Made by a program: the position numbers and the translations under genes
Notes under the pieces: model-generated
Seen by the model: the letters and a program-made list of their open reading frames with translations, nothing else
What the model was told of the DNA's origin: nothing
Database searches by the model: none
Shown: positions 1-12,700 of the stretch, piece by piece
How the letters are laid out: every line of letters starts with the position of its first letter
How positions within the stretch are numbered: the first letter of the stretch is position 1
Assembly: GCA_032358165.1 (NCBI GenBank)
Contig: JAALGY010000019.1
Coordinates: 186,001 to 250,000 of the forward strand
Source: Diplosphaera chodatii
Lineage: Eukaryota; Chlorophyta; Trebouxiophyceae; Prasiolales; Stichococcaceae
Length of the DNA stretch: 64,000 nucleotides
Reading direction: 5' to 3'

Positions 1-194
1 TCTGCATCGACTGCTGTGTAGGCCTGGAGCAGACTCCACGCGGTGGGTGTTACTGTCACCTGGGGTGCTGCATGGCAACATGACATGCAGCGGTTGCCGA
101 CTCATGCGGCAGGGCACATGCTTTGCGGTTGCTTGGCGAAGGGACACAAGACGTTCATGCCCTGATCATGATGGTGCCTCTGCTTACGCTGCAG

Positions 195-1230
195 GTCCTG
201 ATATGGTGGGAGTGGGGGCACTACAAGTCGAAATAAAGACATCGGTGCGCCATGCTGCGGACATGCTGCATACCCTTTTGTTGGTTGCGTGCAGATCAAG
301 AGGTAGACCATGACCTTCTGCCTGCAGATCGGCACGCTGGTAGTGGAATTGTACACCAATCACGCTCCAAAGGTGCGGTGGCAGACGTTGCTGCCCTCAA
401 TGCACAATACCTGCTGCAGGGTGTCAACAGGCGCCCTGCTGACGCCCCCACACCGCTCTGCAGGCAGTAAAGAATTTCACGGAGCTCGCGAATCGTGGCT
501 ACTACAATGACACCACCATTCACAGGATCATCCCTGGTAGGCTTGAGGGATGCTCTTGTGGCAGGCACATCCCCTGAAGATTTCCAGCGGCAGCCCGCAA
601 GCCCTCAAGCTGTACGGCTCCCGCTGCAGGGTTCATGGTTCAGGCCGGCGATCCTACAGGTACAGGGCGGGGTGGCGAGTCAATGTGGGGAGGTGCGCTG
701 CAAAATTCGCAGGAAATGGCATCCCGACATGGAGACTCTACTCCTGCACAGTGATGAATGGTGTGTATCACAGAATGTTTCTGAGGGCTGGGGAGAGCTT
801 ATTAATAAGCACTCATTTCTGCTGCAGGTAAGTTCGAGGACGAGATTCATCCTGGGCTGAAGCACACAGGGGCCGGCGTCCTCTCCATGGTGCAGCGCCC
901 TGCTTCCTGTTTGTTGCGTGGCACTGCTGCAATGACAGTTGCAGGGCTCACCTCAACTCACATTGCCATCAGGGACCCATCATGGGCAGTCATCCCACGC
1001 TGCCATCACTGACTAGCCCAATGCCCCCGCAGGCAAATGCCGGCCCAAACACCAACGGCAGCCAGTTCTTTCTGACCCTGGCTCCCACGCCATGGCTGGA
1101 TGGGAAGCACACGATATTTGGGCGTGTCTACCGCGGCATGGAGACGCTGGAGCGGTTAGGCAACATGCAGACAGACGCCACGGATCGGCCTGTCAATCCG
1201 ATCAAGATCTTATCAGCGCGGCCTCTGTGA
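195..1230 (+). CDS. PPIL1: Peptidyl-prolyl cis-trans isomerase, PPIL1 type (spliceosomal cyclophilin), 5' partial
   Basis: Single-domain cyclophilin that isomerises peptidyl-proline bonds; the PPIL1 class works in the activated spliceosome. Exons read: 195-244, 328-372, 464-536, 630-692, 828-889, 1033-1230, all with GT..AG borders and matching phases. They give ETS-type strand ([20 protein letters not shown]), the HRIIPG active-site region, [22 protein letters not shown], and [18 protein letters not shown] with the drug-binding Trp. The TGTGRGG loop, the very short N-terminus and the end at [11 protein letters not shown] match PPIL1 rather than larger cyclophilins. The initiator exon lies upstream of 195: the exon begins in mid-codon, and no convincing ATG exon is visible (a weak possibility is ATG at 81 spliced at 93). 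Family assignment is from recalled sequence; the exon reading is direct. Confidence 0.9.
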
Positions 1231-1568
1231 TGCTCACACCGGTATGCACGTGTAACATCGCCTCAGGCCTGGCTGTTGACTGTGTAGAAACCCACTTCAG
1301 AGCATTAAGCTTGGCAGATACGATAGGGCACAGGGTCTTGAGCTGATCAGCTTGATAGCCATCTCACGCTGACATGCAGGCAACCTAGACAATCTCTCAA
1401 AACACCAACAGCAAACAATACACTTCTCGCTCACTTCAAACACTACCGCCTGTCAGGCAATTGATTAGACACACACTAGCAATATCAGCTCTAATGCTGT
1501 AGCCCCTCAAGCGCTGCTCATCAGCCTGCGGTGCCAGGAAGCAGATGCATCGATTATACGCTGACGAC
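1231..1568. other. Convergent intergenic region
   Basis: Tail-to-tail spacer between PPIL1 (+) and NF-YA (-). Apart from the TGTAA signal I see only 3' UTR-like sequence. Confidence 0.6.
1251..1255 (+). terminator. TGTAA poly(A)-type signal
   Basis: TGTAA lies 21 nt after the PPIL1 stop. TGTAA is the usual polyadenylation signal of chlorophyte nuclear genes. The position suits a short 3' UTR. Confidence 0.5.
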
Positions 1569-1614
1569 TCACGCCCTTGCTGCCGACTGTCGCCGCTGCT
1601 GCCGCTCTGGCAAT

Positions 1615-1650
<36 letters not shown>

Positions 1651-3443
1651 GTGGCCTCAGCCTGCACGTGTGCTGCTGTTTGCAAAGGCGGCCGACTGCC
1701 TGCTCCAGCACCAGGAGCGCCTGGCACTGCGGGGCTGATGCCAGCCTGGCCGGCTGCTTCCTGCAGCCCGCCCCTTCCTGGCGTGCCTGCACTGGGGTGT
1801 TCAGCTTGGCCAGCAAGGCCAATGCTTGTGGGCAGGGCTGCCTTCGGCGCCAGCTGTGGCAGCCTGGACAGGCCCTCCGCTCCGGTTGCAGTGCCAGGGG
1901 CGGCTGGTGCTGCAGCGGCAGCACCTTTATTTCCACCACCCCGTGGCTGCGACCCTGGGCCCTCGGTTGTGCCCCCTACCCGCCCTGCCTCACAGTTGCC
2001 GTTGCTGCTTGCGCGGCCGCCGTCGCTGCCGCTGTCGGCCCCGGCTGCGGCGGCGGCGTCGGCTTTCTCCTTTGCAGACAAAAAGCGGCCGCCGCCGCCG
2101 CGCTGGCGCTTGCTGGCGTGCTTGTGCCGCGACTCGTGCAGGTACGGCTGCGAACACAATGTGCATAAGTCATACAGGAAGATCCAACTCTCGCTGCCAA
2201 GGACTTTGTGGCTCCACTGTGAAAGCGCCGATGCTGCCTCTACTGGCATGCAGATGCATGAACAGACGCTGACTGATTGACAGCCAAGACACTAGTCTGC
2301 CCTTGTCTGCATGGGTGTTGTGGGACGCTCTCACACGCGGCAGTAGTGCAGCAGCTCAAGCCCACCTGGCGGGTGCGCAGGAGCTTGTTTTCGCGCTCCG
2401 CCTTGGCCCGCTGCTCGCGGCGCTTCATGATGCGCTCGTACTGCCGCGCGTTCACATACACCTGCCGCGCGCAGCTGACGGACAGCCCATCAGGTCGGGC
2501 TGATGGCCATCGGCTGGATGCAACTGGTTTAGGGCGCCGAGCAGTGCGCTGAGCAGTTAGTCCAGTGGTGTTGCAATCCATGCACATGTGGGCATCATGA
2601 GGCCAGCACCTTGTCCTCGTCATCATGCAGCGGCGTGACCGTCAAGGCGGTGACGTCAGGAGACGGCGCCCCGTTGCCGGCATATGCTGCCACCAGCGCC
2701 GCAATGTCTGGCGGCTGCATGCAAGGGAGCAAACGTGTGATGCCTGGCGCCTGGCCGTGACATTGCAGTCCCAATCAGATCAGCTTGCAGCGTTTACGCC
2801 TGAGAGTCAGGATCTTGGCGGCTGCGCGATGCGCGTGTCGACAGGAGTGTGTCTGCTTGCTTACCAGCGCCGCTGGCTGGCAGAGGTTGGCCAGATACTG
2901 CTGGACGGCCTGCTGCTGCCCATGCGCATGGGGAGGCCCTGCGGCACCCGGCGCCGCTGCGCCTGTTGCCCCACCTAAAGGCGCAGGTGCTGCGGCAGCT
3001 GCTGCTTCAGGATCACTACGACCTTGTGCGCTGGTGCTCTTGCCACCAGCGCCTGCTGTTTGCTCTGCACAGCAGAAGCCGACGCCAATGGTGAACGGTA
3101 TGCCAGGTACGAAGACAGCGCCGCATTTGCCGTGGGTAGTTCTGCTTACAGGACTGGTCATGCTGAGCTTGGAGCATACGTTGGCACAGCACTAATCACG
3201 CCGCTTACAGCATAGAGGGAGCCGTCCCGGCTTACCTGCTGCCCGCGATGCGGCATGTGCTGGCTGCTGAGATGCTTGCTGCTGCCCTGGTGCTGCCCGC
3301 GTGTGCCAAGCACGGCCTGCTGCATGCTGCGCAAGTTGGCGCAGCTGCTCAGCCGCGTCGTGCGTATCTGCCAGCATGCGCGCTGCCTGACTTGCATCGA
3401 GGTCCTGAGCAGCGCTTGCAGCCTCTGGCTGGGATCGCATCAC
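1569..3443 (-). CDS. NFYA: CCAAT-box transcription factor subunit NF-YA (HAP2)
   Basis: Sequence-specific subunit of the nuclear trimeric CCAAT-binding factor. Exons (minus strand): 3443-3236, 3064-2865, 2714-2610, 2461-2366, 2147-1569, summing to 1188 nt (395 aa). The conserved core spans the last junction. Exon 4 encodes VYVNARQYERIMKRREQRAK and the linker to LLRTRQ (NF-YB/NF-YC contact helix); exon 5 opens with PYLHESRHKHASKRQRGGGG, the CCAAT-contacting segment with its RHKHA and GGRF landmarks. The N-terminal half is Gln/Ala/Gly-rich like activation domains. The C-terminal tail of about 160 residues is Ala/Gly/Pro-rich and holds an 11-Gln run. Start at 3443 is the first in-frame Met; an extra upstream exon cannot be excluded. 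Confidence 0.92.
1617..1649. repeat. (CTG)11 trinucleotide repeat coding poly-Gln in NF-YA
   Basis: Eleven uninterrupted CTG units on the plus strand, read as CAG = Gln on the NF-YA coding strand near the C-terminus. Pure CAG tracts are length-unstable, so population length variation is likely (inference). Confidence 0.95.
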
Positions 3444-3778
3444 ATCAAGTCAGACGCCGCATTGCATCAAGGTCACGCTGTTGCTGCATGTTTTCCCCTC
3501 TCACAAACACTGGCAGACGACAAGGTTGTTTTGCCTCCGTGCTGAAATGCCGCCAGAAGACCACAGCCGATGTCTGTATGCACGCCCTGAATGTGTACAG
3601 CACACCAACGAAGGCACGAAGGCAATGCGTTGCTGGCGCGGTGGTGCGGTGGGATATCGTGCTGGGACCTCGGAGTGTTCAGCAAGATCCTTCCCTGCGA
3701 TTGGTCGACCACTGCTGACAATTGTACGGGCTGACTGCTGGTCAGCTGGACTTTAGCATTTGATGTTACCATGATCTA
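3444..3778. promoter_or_regulatory. Spacer: NF-YA 5' region and ELP1 3' UTR
   Basis: Both neighbours are on the minus strand. The spacer must hold the NF-YA promoter and the ELP1 3' UTR. No TATA-like element or TGTAA signal is obvious. Confidence 0.4.
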
Positions 3779-6700
3779 TCAAGCTGATGTGCGGTTGATA
3801 TCTTCGAGCACAACGGGCCGCAGCATGTCCCACTTCCACCGCACATCATCCGCGGCTGCGGGTTGTGCCGCTTTGGGGGCCAACTTTGCCGCCTGCTGCT
3901 CTGCCTCTTCCCGCCCTGCAGGCGGGTGCTGTGCGACATGCTCCGCTGCAGCCTGCGCGGCCGAAATTGACACATGTCGGCCCGATTCTGGCGATGAACA
4001 ACTGGACTACTGCAGGCCGCGGCATCTGCGTGACGCAATCATATGGGCAGTCCCACACGGAGTCTGCCGAGGGGCATGTCACCGGGCAGCCAGTCCTGCC
4101 AGGCAAAGGTGGGCGCACCACAGGTGCCTGCATGCCGTACTTCTACTCCTTCATCAGGATGAGCTGTCGCGGGCGTACCTGCTGGTCGGCTTGCAGCTGG
4201 GATAGTGCCTGCTGCACTGAGGCCGCCAGGTCCTCTCTTCCCAGCACCACCTGGGTGTCAGCACTTCCGGTGTATGGGCTACGGGATGTCTCAACTGCAT
4301 ACTGCCGCGCACAAGCAGGCATCGACAGGTCAGGTGCTGGCCACTGCTGGGACACACCAGGGCCTCGGCGAGCGCCCCGGCCTCGGCGAGGCGCTGCGGG
4401 GTGGGCGCCAGGCTGGCCAGGTGCTCCGCCAGCGCCAGCTCCTCCCCCGGGCCCCCCTTCCGGATGCGCGCCCCCTTGCGCGCCTGCAGCCGCGCATGTT
4501 TGCGCGCCTGCAGCCGCGCATGTTTGAGTTCAGCATTCGGGATCTTGTCGTGAGCTTGCCCACAGCCTCCTGCACGACTGGCATACATGGTACCCCTTGC
4601 TGCATCCGTCAAGAGTGTTTCAGACGACCACACCCGAACCGTTTGCTCTCGCTGCAAAGCTGCTTCATGTTGCAGAGGAATCAGCTTGCATGGTTGCAGA
4701 TGCGCCATGAGCACTGCTCAAACCCCCCTAACGGCAGCGCATTTCAGGCCTTCGGTCGGTCAGACACCAGACGACATGGTAAGCACCCAATCAGCAGGAG
4801 TAAAAGCGCACCTTTTGCCGTGCGTTCCTGGCGGGCCGCCGGCCGCCGACGGTGGAGGCCGGCACGCCCGACACCGACTCGGAGCCCGCTATCGTACTGC
4901 CGGCAGCGTACGCGCTGAGGTCGGACCGCTGCAGACGACCCGGCCTCGGAGCCGCTGTCAGAGTCACGGCCTGCGGCGGCGGCGGCGGTGCCATCTCCCA
5001 GGTGCACCTGTGACATTGGCAGCATTTGTGAGCAGGGCCACAATGTTTATCCCCGATACGGCAGATCCGGTAGTGATTAGTGCAGCTGGATTTGCAGCTG
5101 CACACCGCCCTTGGGAAGGTCCGTCCTCCTACAGCGATAGTAGGCTGAGTTGCATTGGCATGATCTCGTGCCAGGATGCGGCTTCACCTCCATGGCAGCG
5201 CGCTTGGCCCGAACGTCCCTGTAGCGCGCCAGGTACTTTCCGACGCGCTCGGTGTCTGCTGCTGTGCTCTCGATGAGCGTATCTGCGGCAGCAATCGCGG
5301 CAGGCGCAATGGTGGCATCCACCAGATCGCTATGTGCAAACCTGCACAAACAGTACTGTGTGTATGTTCAACTCCAGAATATCACTAAAGCGAGGTGGCA
5401 ACTGCAGAAGTTTATAACAGTAACTATGACACCACCTGGCACGCCCCTGTATTGTAAGCATGCCAAGTTGAAACTGTGTGGCGCAGCAACAGATCCGAGC
5501 ATCCTACTGATGGGGAACGCACGTCAGCTGCTCGAAGCAGGGGCCAGACGAGCGCTGCCTGTTCAGTATGGATGTTCGGGCCAAGGAGCAGCGACACGGC
5601 AGCCTTCCAACAGCCAGCTGGCCTGCACCTGTAGGCTGTGCGCAGCGCCTCCCGCCAGGCGTGGGCCTGCAGCAGGTGCGCCACCGCTGCCTCTGCATCG
5701 CCGGCGTAGTCTGCGTACAGCACGGCGGCGTCAGCCGGCCTCCCTGTAGCGGCCAGCTCCTCTGCCATGCCCGTCGCGAGCGCCAGCTGCTGGTCGGCTG
5801 CCCAGTCGATGCGACCTGCGAATCACCAGATAAGCAGGGCATGTTTTGGGAGGTGTTCATAGAAACCTGCAGATTCTATAGTCGGAAAGGATCCACCACT
5901 TAACAGCTTTCAGGCTCTCTGACACCTCTGCCAAACTTCTCAGGTTTTGGGGCCTTCCAGTGGACAACTAGATTTGCCCGACCTGCCAACGCCATGGCCA
6001 TCTGCCACGCGCCGGCGGAGCGATAGGAGTCCAGCGCTGCTTCCAGCTTCCCGGCGGCGGCGAACGCCACGCCTGCATCCTCGTGCAGGCTGCGCTGCGA
6101 CAGCGCCTGCCCCAGGGCCGCCAGCGCTGCCGCCCGCTGCTGCGGTGCGTCTGCACAGTGCGCCACCAGCTCCCGCAGCAGACCCTGCATCGCATGCCAA
6201 AACCTTAATGCTGAAGCCCTGAGCCAGCATGACGCACATGACAGAGCCATGTTTCCAAACCACAAGGAGTGACACGGTGTTCGAGGCTGACACCAGGGTC
6301 TGATGCAGCAGCGTCAGGGTCTGATGCAGCAGCGTCAAGCTTCCAGTACCGTGTCGGCGGCATGCACCTGCACATCATGAGACAGCAGCGAACACCCCTG
6401 CTCAGCTCAGCAAAGCTGTACTCGGCCGTCACCTTGTCACGGGCCAGCGTGAGGGCGGCGTCGAAGCGGGGCGGCTGGGAGGACATCAGGTGGCGCAGCG
6501 CACGGCTGTGGCGGCCCAGGTGCAGGTCCACTGCATGCTTCTGCATCTCCGGCGGCCCGGCCGTTGCAAAGCGCTGCACGGCACGGGAAACCAGTGCTTC
6601 CGCAGGTGCAAAGTTGCAAAGCAGCAGAGCAGCGCTTCAGGTGCAATTACAATGCTGCGCACGTGGCAAAAACCGGGGTCAAGGCCGAGTGCAGTTCACA

Positions 6701-9700
6701 AGCATGGCAGCAGAGGTCCAGCAGTGGCGGGACCCTCTGATGCCAGTATCGCTGGGCTCCTGCATTGCCAGGCCCATGCACACAGCCTGCCAGCAACCTC
6801 ACATGTAGACAGCATGCATACTATAATATGCTGCATGTTCGGCACGACTCCATGAAGACCCACCTGAAGCTGCAGCATGTACTCGCCGGGGTCCCGCTGC
6901 GATGCCGTGATGACCATGTACGCCAAGCCCAGCTCATACTCCCCCAACGCCGCCCTGCAACCACACATACAACACATACACGTGCTGCAACCTAGATGGC
7001 GCACAATCACAGGCGAAATGAGACACGCCCAAGATGTGCATGTGACCGCGCTCTGAGGACGCTGTGAGCCCTGCCAAAGTGGTGCCGGCCGTGAATGACA
7101 AGTATGGCAGTCAACATGCTTTGCAGGTCAGCAGCCGATGTTCTGTAGGGCGCCGCCACTTGTCAACAAGCAGTGTGCTGTGACATTTTGTAGTGCTGCA
7201 TGGGCACACCTGTACAGCGTCTCCACATCCGTGTACAGCATCAGGTGCTTGAGGCCATCCTCGGCAGTGGGCGGTGCCTTGGACGCAGCCTCATCACCCC
7301 CGTTGTGCCCATTCATCTGCCCCTCCCCCACCAGCTCCCTCTCCTTGGCGTCCTTCACCAGCCGCAATGCGTCCGCCAGGCGCCCGACCTGCAAGGCAGT
7401 TAACTCGCAGAATCAGCTCCCTGAACGATCAGACCTCGACTGAGCCTACTGCAATCGGTTGGGAAGTGCGACATGCCTGGGACAGGCACCTGAGCCGCCT
7501 GCGCGGAGCTGAGGCGAGCCCTCAGACTGCAGCAAAGGTGCTGGTGGTCTCGCCTTGGACAGGGATGTCAGGGTGGCCCTGAAGTAGCGCCGCGGGTCGG
7601 CTGCCGCCATCGCATCCCGCAGCGCATCGCACACCCTCGGGACCTTGTCTGCGATGTCCGCGTCGGCCGCTGACGCCTGTGCAGCGGCCTCATCGCCAGA
7701 CTGCACATCAAGGCAGCTTGATTTTATGGGCCGAGGTACTGCAGCAGCATTGCCCATGGCTGTGGTCAAGCAAATGCTCTGCAGATAGCCACGCTGCAAA
7801 CGAAGGCATGGTGTTGGATCAATGCTCAGGAGGCTAGGGCATGCACAGGTGACCACCTGCGTTGGTGCCACAATGTCTGGAAGGATGTCCGCCATCCCTG
7901 CATACAGGCCATCAGCAGCAACGACGCTGCCGGGCTGGAGCGCAGCGATGAGGTCTGCGATATCCGAGTCGTTGCCCACCGCCGCCACAAAGGCGCTTGC
8001 CGCTGCAAGCATACAGTACATGGTTTCATCCTTGCAAGGTAAAGCGCCTGCACCCTCACAGGAATGCACCTTCACATGTGGCATGCAGGCGACCACGGTG
8101 GTGACAACAAGATATCACGTGGACTATATATCAATTGGACATGATGAGCCCATTGTTAACGGAAAACTCATGGCTGCAAGCATGGGGGAGAGCTGGAACG
8201 ATGCACATACAGTTCAGTTGGATGCAGCAGGATTGACTGCAGCAACGGATGAGCCATCTTACATGTGCAAACCTGAGAGAAACGACGGCCAGGCGAAGTC
8301 GACGAGGCAGTTCAGGTCCACGCGGCTGGTGATGGCCGCCTCCCATGCCGCAGCGTAATCGCCACACTGCAGGGAGGCAACAGTATGCATTGCAACCTGC
8401 CAACCCCTGGACTGTTGCCAACACGGCAACATGACTCGCAAGGAAGAGGTGTGCAGGAGCGCTGCATCATGCGTTTTTCGTTTGGGTGCAGCCCAGGTTG
8501 AGCTGCACCTGCTGCACCCAGAGCACCATGGGCGCAGCGGCCACATGCAGAACGTGGGACTGACATGCCAACTGACAGCGATGTGCCTGTTCTGCAGGCC
8601 AACAGCTGTGGATGTGCGTGTCACCTGCAGCCGGTCTGCGATCTCGGCGAGGACCAGCACCCGGGGCGCCACCGCCTCAAGGTTGCCCCGCGGCATCTGC
8701 AGCACAGCGCGCGCCGCACCTGGGCTCAAAACACCGACATACAGCTTCACGATCCCCACAGTAGGCGCGCTCATGGCAGCCAGCAAGTGCTCACATCCGA
8801 TGAGGACCAGTGCAAGACAAGCACACTCAGATGCTGCGCTACGGCTCAGGTGTGAGCCGTGCTTCTGCAAAGTGTCGGCAGTTGCGGTGTCCTCAGGTCT
8901 TCGATGAAAGAAATTCATCTGCATGCATTTGGAGGTCTACAAGCACCTGGAGGGGCTGAGACCAGCAGGCCGCCCTGCTCATATGCCCGCTCAGTGATGG
9001 CCATCGTCCCAGCGTCGGCCGATGCTGGCCTGCACATGGTCAACCTCGTCTACACACACCATGCTCATGGGGTGTCGCTCAGTACAGTTCTTACAGAGGA
9101 GGGCATGCATGTGTCACCCCATAAACATGTCCAAGCTCTTTACTCTCCCATCTGAGTGCAGATGAAATGATTCTGCTGTCAAGATCCTCCCTCGTCCTTA
9201 CCTCAGACACTGCGTCAGACCAACCGGCAACCTGCACATCATGCCATTGCAACCCCACATTTACAGCCCTCTGCCACCCCTCCGTACACCTGCGCACCGC
9301 ATTGCAGCGTGCATGGCCTGGCCCAGGGCGTCCTGCCGCCCGCCGCGGGGGCGCCGTCGCGGCTGCCCACCCTGCAGCGAGTCCTGCGGCACCCACTCTC
9401 GCAGCTGCGCCAGCGGCACCGTGTGCAGCAGGCCGCCGCGCTCCGTCCACAGCAGGAATGCGCCGCCGGGGCCGTCCGTCCTCACCTGCATACAAATTTA
9501 TGAATAGATAAATGAACATATGCAGAAATAAATGATGATTATATATATATATATATCTTAACAAACAGACATAAGTCAAAAATGAGTGAATGAATGAATG
9601 AACGAATGAATAAATAAATAAATAGGTTGCGTTGCCGTCAGATGCCATGAGATGGTTGCGTGAGCTGCCTACACGATGCGCACGGGGCCGTATCCTTCAG

Positions 9701-12700
9701 CAGAAAGCGCGTCAGGTGAGGGTTTTCGCTGGCACAGCTGAACCTGGCTGTAGTTTGACGCATTTGAGCACCGAATGCTGGTGCGTGCTTGTTGGTCAAA
9801 GATGCTTCTCCATCTGCATCGTACTGATGGCAGCGGACGCACCGTGAAGGAAGTGACGGCTGTGGAGGTGGCAATGGGGCGGGGGCCCCAGAACAGCTTG
9901 CCGGCTGCAGAGAGCCCAACCGCCAGCGGCGCATCTGGACCTGTAGGCAAGTAACAGCTGGAACCCTCTGCACAGCCGACCCGTCAGCATGCACGTGCCT
10001 GTGCGCTACAACTGAAAGTTGCTCTGTATTGAATGGTGCCGCTCAAGCACCGTCAGAACAGGGAGCTGGCCTGATGAAGGGTATGTGGAACGCTTTAGTT
10101 TCAACACTGAGGTCTACATGTGACAGGGGCCCACCTGCTGCTCCCGCCGGCATGCGGGCCATGAGCGGGCAGGGCGCCGGGAAGCTGCTGCTGGGAAGCG
10201 GCGTCAGAGTCCCGTCCCGGAACTCTGCCAGCGCGCCGTCCTGCAGCTGCAGCAGCGCGGGGTCTGGTTTGGCCCCAGGGCCTCCAGCCGGCAGCGCCCG
10301 CAGCACCTGCTGCCCAGGCTGCAGCTGCACCTCTGCAGCCGAACACGGAAGCTTTACTTCAGTGCTCTGGCTTGCAGTGCACCAAGCCCATGCTGACAAG
10401 CCAGCATGAAAAGCACTGATATCGATTGCCATGTGTGTACTTTCGAGTGGAGCATACCGGCTCCTTGCCATAAGCGGCCATGCAGTGAGCATTTTGTGAT
10501 CAACAAGCATGCCTGACTGTGTGCTGCCATCGGCTAAGCTGACCACCAGCAGCACGTCGCCGCTCGCCGGTGCTGCCGCACCATCCGGCTGCCGCAGAGA
10601 TGGTGCCACCAGCAGCGCATGGTCGCCGTCGAGCCACACCAGCTGCCGCGCCCGCCGCCCGCCTGCTTTTGACGAACCACGGCGTGTGACCCGCTCGCAA
10701 AGCAGCTTCAGGCAGGAGCAGGACACCCACAAATGTGCTGGTTGTTGTGCTTGATCCACTGTCCCTTCCACAGACCCATGTGGCATTGTAAAGCCCTGCG
10801 TACCAGCGCTGACGCTAACACAGCGCTCCGGCTGCAGCACCGCCTCACGGTCGGCGCCGTCATCAGCCGCCACAGCCGCTGCGCCGCCATCGGGCTCGCC
10901 CCAGAAGTCCTCCTCTGGCGCCGCAAACACAGCCACACTGCTGTCCGACAGCAGAGCCGCCAGCTCCTGCATGCAGCAGTGCTCAGGACAGGTCGGACTG
11001 TGTCTCAACAAACAAGTCCTAGGTTTTTGCATGCTTGAAGTCTGATCTGATGAGCAAGAGGTTTGTAATGTGAGGGTGCCCCACCTCGCGTCCATCTGCA
11101 GCGGTGCGGAAGCTGACGGACTGCACGGGTGCTGAGCAGGCAGCAACGACCGAGGCCATGGGCGGAGGCACCAGCTCGTGCTGCAGCGGCGTCAGCAGCA
11201 GCCGAGGGCCGTCCACCACTGCCGCTGTGCCACGCTCGCTGCACACCCAGACGTGTGGCTGTCAGTGCTCTGAAGGAGCACCCCCATCGCCATGGAAAGT
11301 GGAGGGCGCATGTGCTCCTCAGCATTGACCTCAGCTTTGGGCGTGCACACAGCAGCAGAAGGGCGCGGAGCAGGAGATCTGAGGCCATGACTCTGCGTGC
11401 AAAGCATGCAGAGCTGTATCACCTGACCGCGCGTTGCTGCAGGAAGCTGGAAGATGAGAGCCGTCCTGCTGCTGCGCAGGTGTGCAGCTGTGACGGCGCG
11501 GCCTCATCCCACGAAATGAGCAGGCGGCCCTGCAGCACAGTAGGCAGTGGCATTCGCACTACACAATGACAACATGTGCAGACGGTGAAACTCGTGCACG
11601 AAACTGTGACCCCTCTGAACAAAGTGTGTACACAGTTTGGGGTCACACGTTGCGCACTGCACGGTGCGGGGTACAATGCAGTGCCCAATTTCTGCTGGAA
11701 ACACGTGAGGTCAAAGTGCACCGCACGATGAGTTGCCGAATGCCGCCGTAACATGAGAATGTGATGGTGCACCTCCTCAGCACCGTGCAGCGCCTCGTGC
11801 TTGAGGTACCAGTGCCAGTTGCTGCGCCGCCACACCTGCACCCAGTGCTGCTGCGGCAAACTGCTGGCTGCTGCGTCGCCAGCAGCTGGAGACTGGGCCA
11901 CCACCAGGGCAAGCATCTCGGAGTCGATGTTCCAGTCCATGGCAGCCACCCTGCCTGTGCAGACCGCGACACAACAGATGGATCTTCTCTTTCTGCTTGT
12001 TGGGAAAGACGGCACTACTGGGCCAGTGGTGCATCGCGTGCTGCTCCTAGCACATCAGACGATTCCGTCATAGGTTTCTAGCATGATGCCCACAAAACAA
12101 GCGGCCTTGGGTGAAGAACACGTCTGCAGCTGCCAGACTCCCAGCCGTCATGCTGCGCACCTGAGGGCGCACCTGAGGGCCCAACATCAAAGCCGCCGTG
12201 CTGCAGGCCATTAGTCTCAAACAGCAGCACGCGCGGGCCGTCTGATGCCTGCTGTGCCACGTACAGGTGTCGGCCGTTGGGCTGCCAGGCGCCGACCTGC
12301 ACAATCCCGTGTTCCAACCGTTCACTGACGGCGCAAGGGTGCTGCCCACAATCAGCCGTGCCAGTACTGGGTGACAACCAGCTGTGTGACAGCCAGCCAT
12401 CAAGAATGTGCCAACTCTTGATGACACTTCCTGTACTTCTCGGTGTGGTTCAGCCGCATGGTTGGTAGGTACGTAGCTATGATGTCCAGGGACACTGACA
12501 AAACACTGCACTTGAGGAGGTCCTCACCGGCAGCAGCCCATCAGCACCCTCGCCAATCGCGTGCAGCTTGCAGCCGTTGCGCAGCCATATCTTCAGCGAC
12601 GTGGCGGCTGCGCCCGGCTGCTTTGCAGCCGCTGCTGCTGTGTGCTGCTGTTCCGGCCCATCTGCCGCGTGCTGCTGCTGCTGACCTTGCTGCTGCACGA

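Noticed and set aside
52..313. Start exon of PPIL1 from the 47-313 open frame
   Set aside because: Only its 195-244 part matches the family; upstream residues look like intron, and the frame starts from a non-ATG codon.
1531..2280. 249-codon plus-strand frame with poly-Cys/Leu runs
   Set aside because: Antisense shadow of the NF-YA last exon; the runs are the complementary reading of the CTG repeat.
9520..9625. Possible CRISPR-like or mobile-element repeat
   Set aside because: Simple AT, GAAT and TAAA microsatellites without spacers, inverted repeats or target duplication; it lies within an ELP1 intron.
10043..11146. 367-codon minus-strand open frame as a stand-alone gene
   Set aside because: It is three ELP1 exons read through open introns; the exon blocks match the ELP1 second propeller on both sides.
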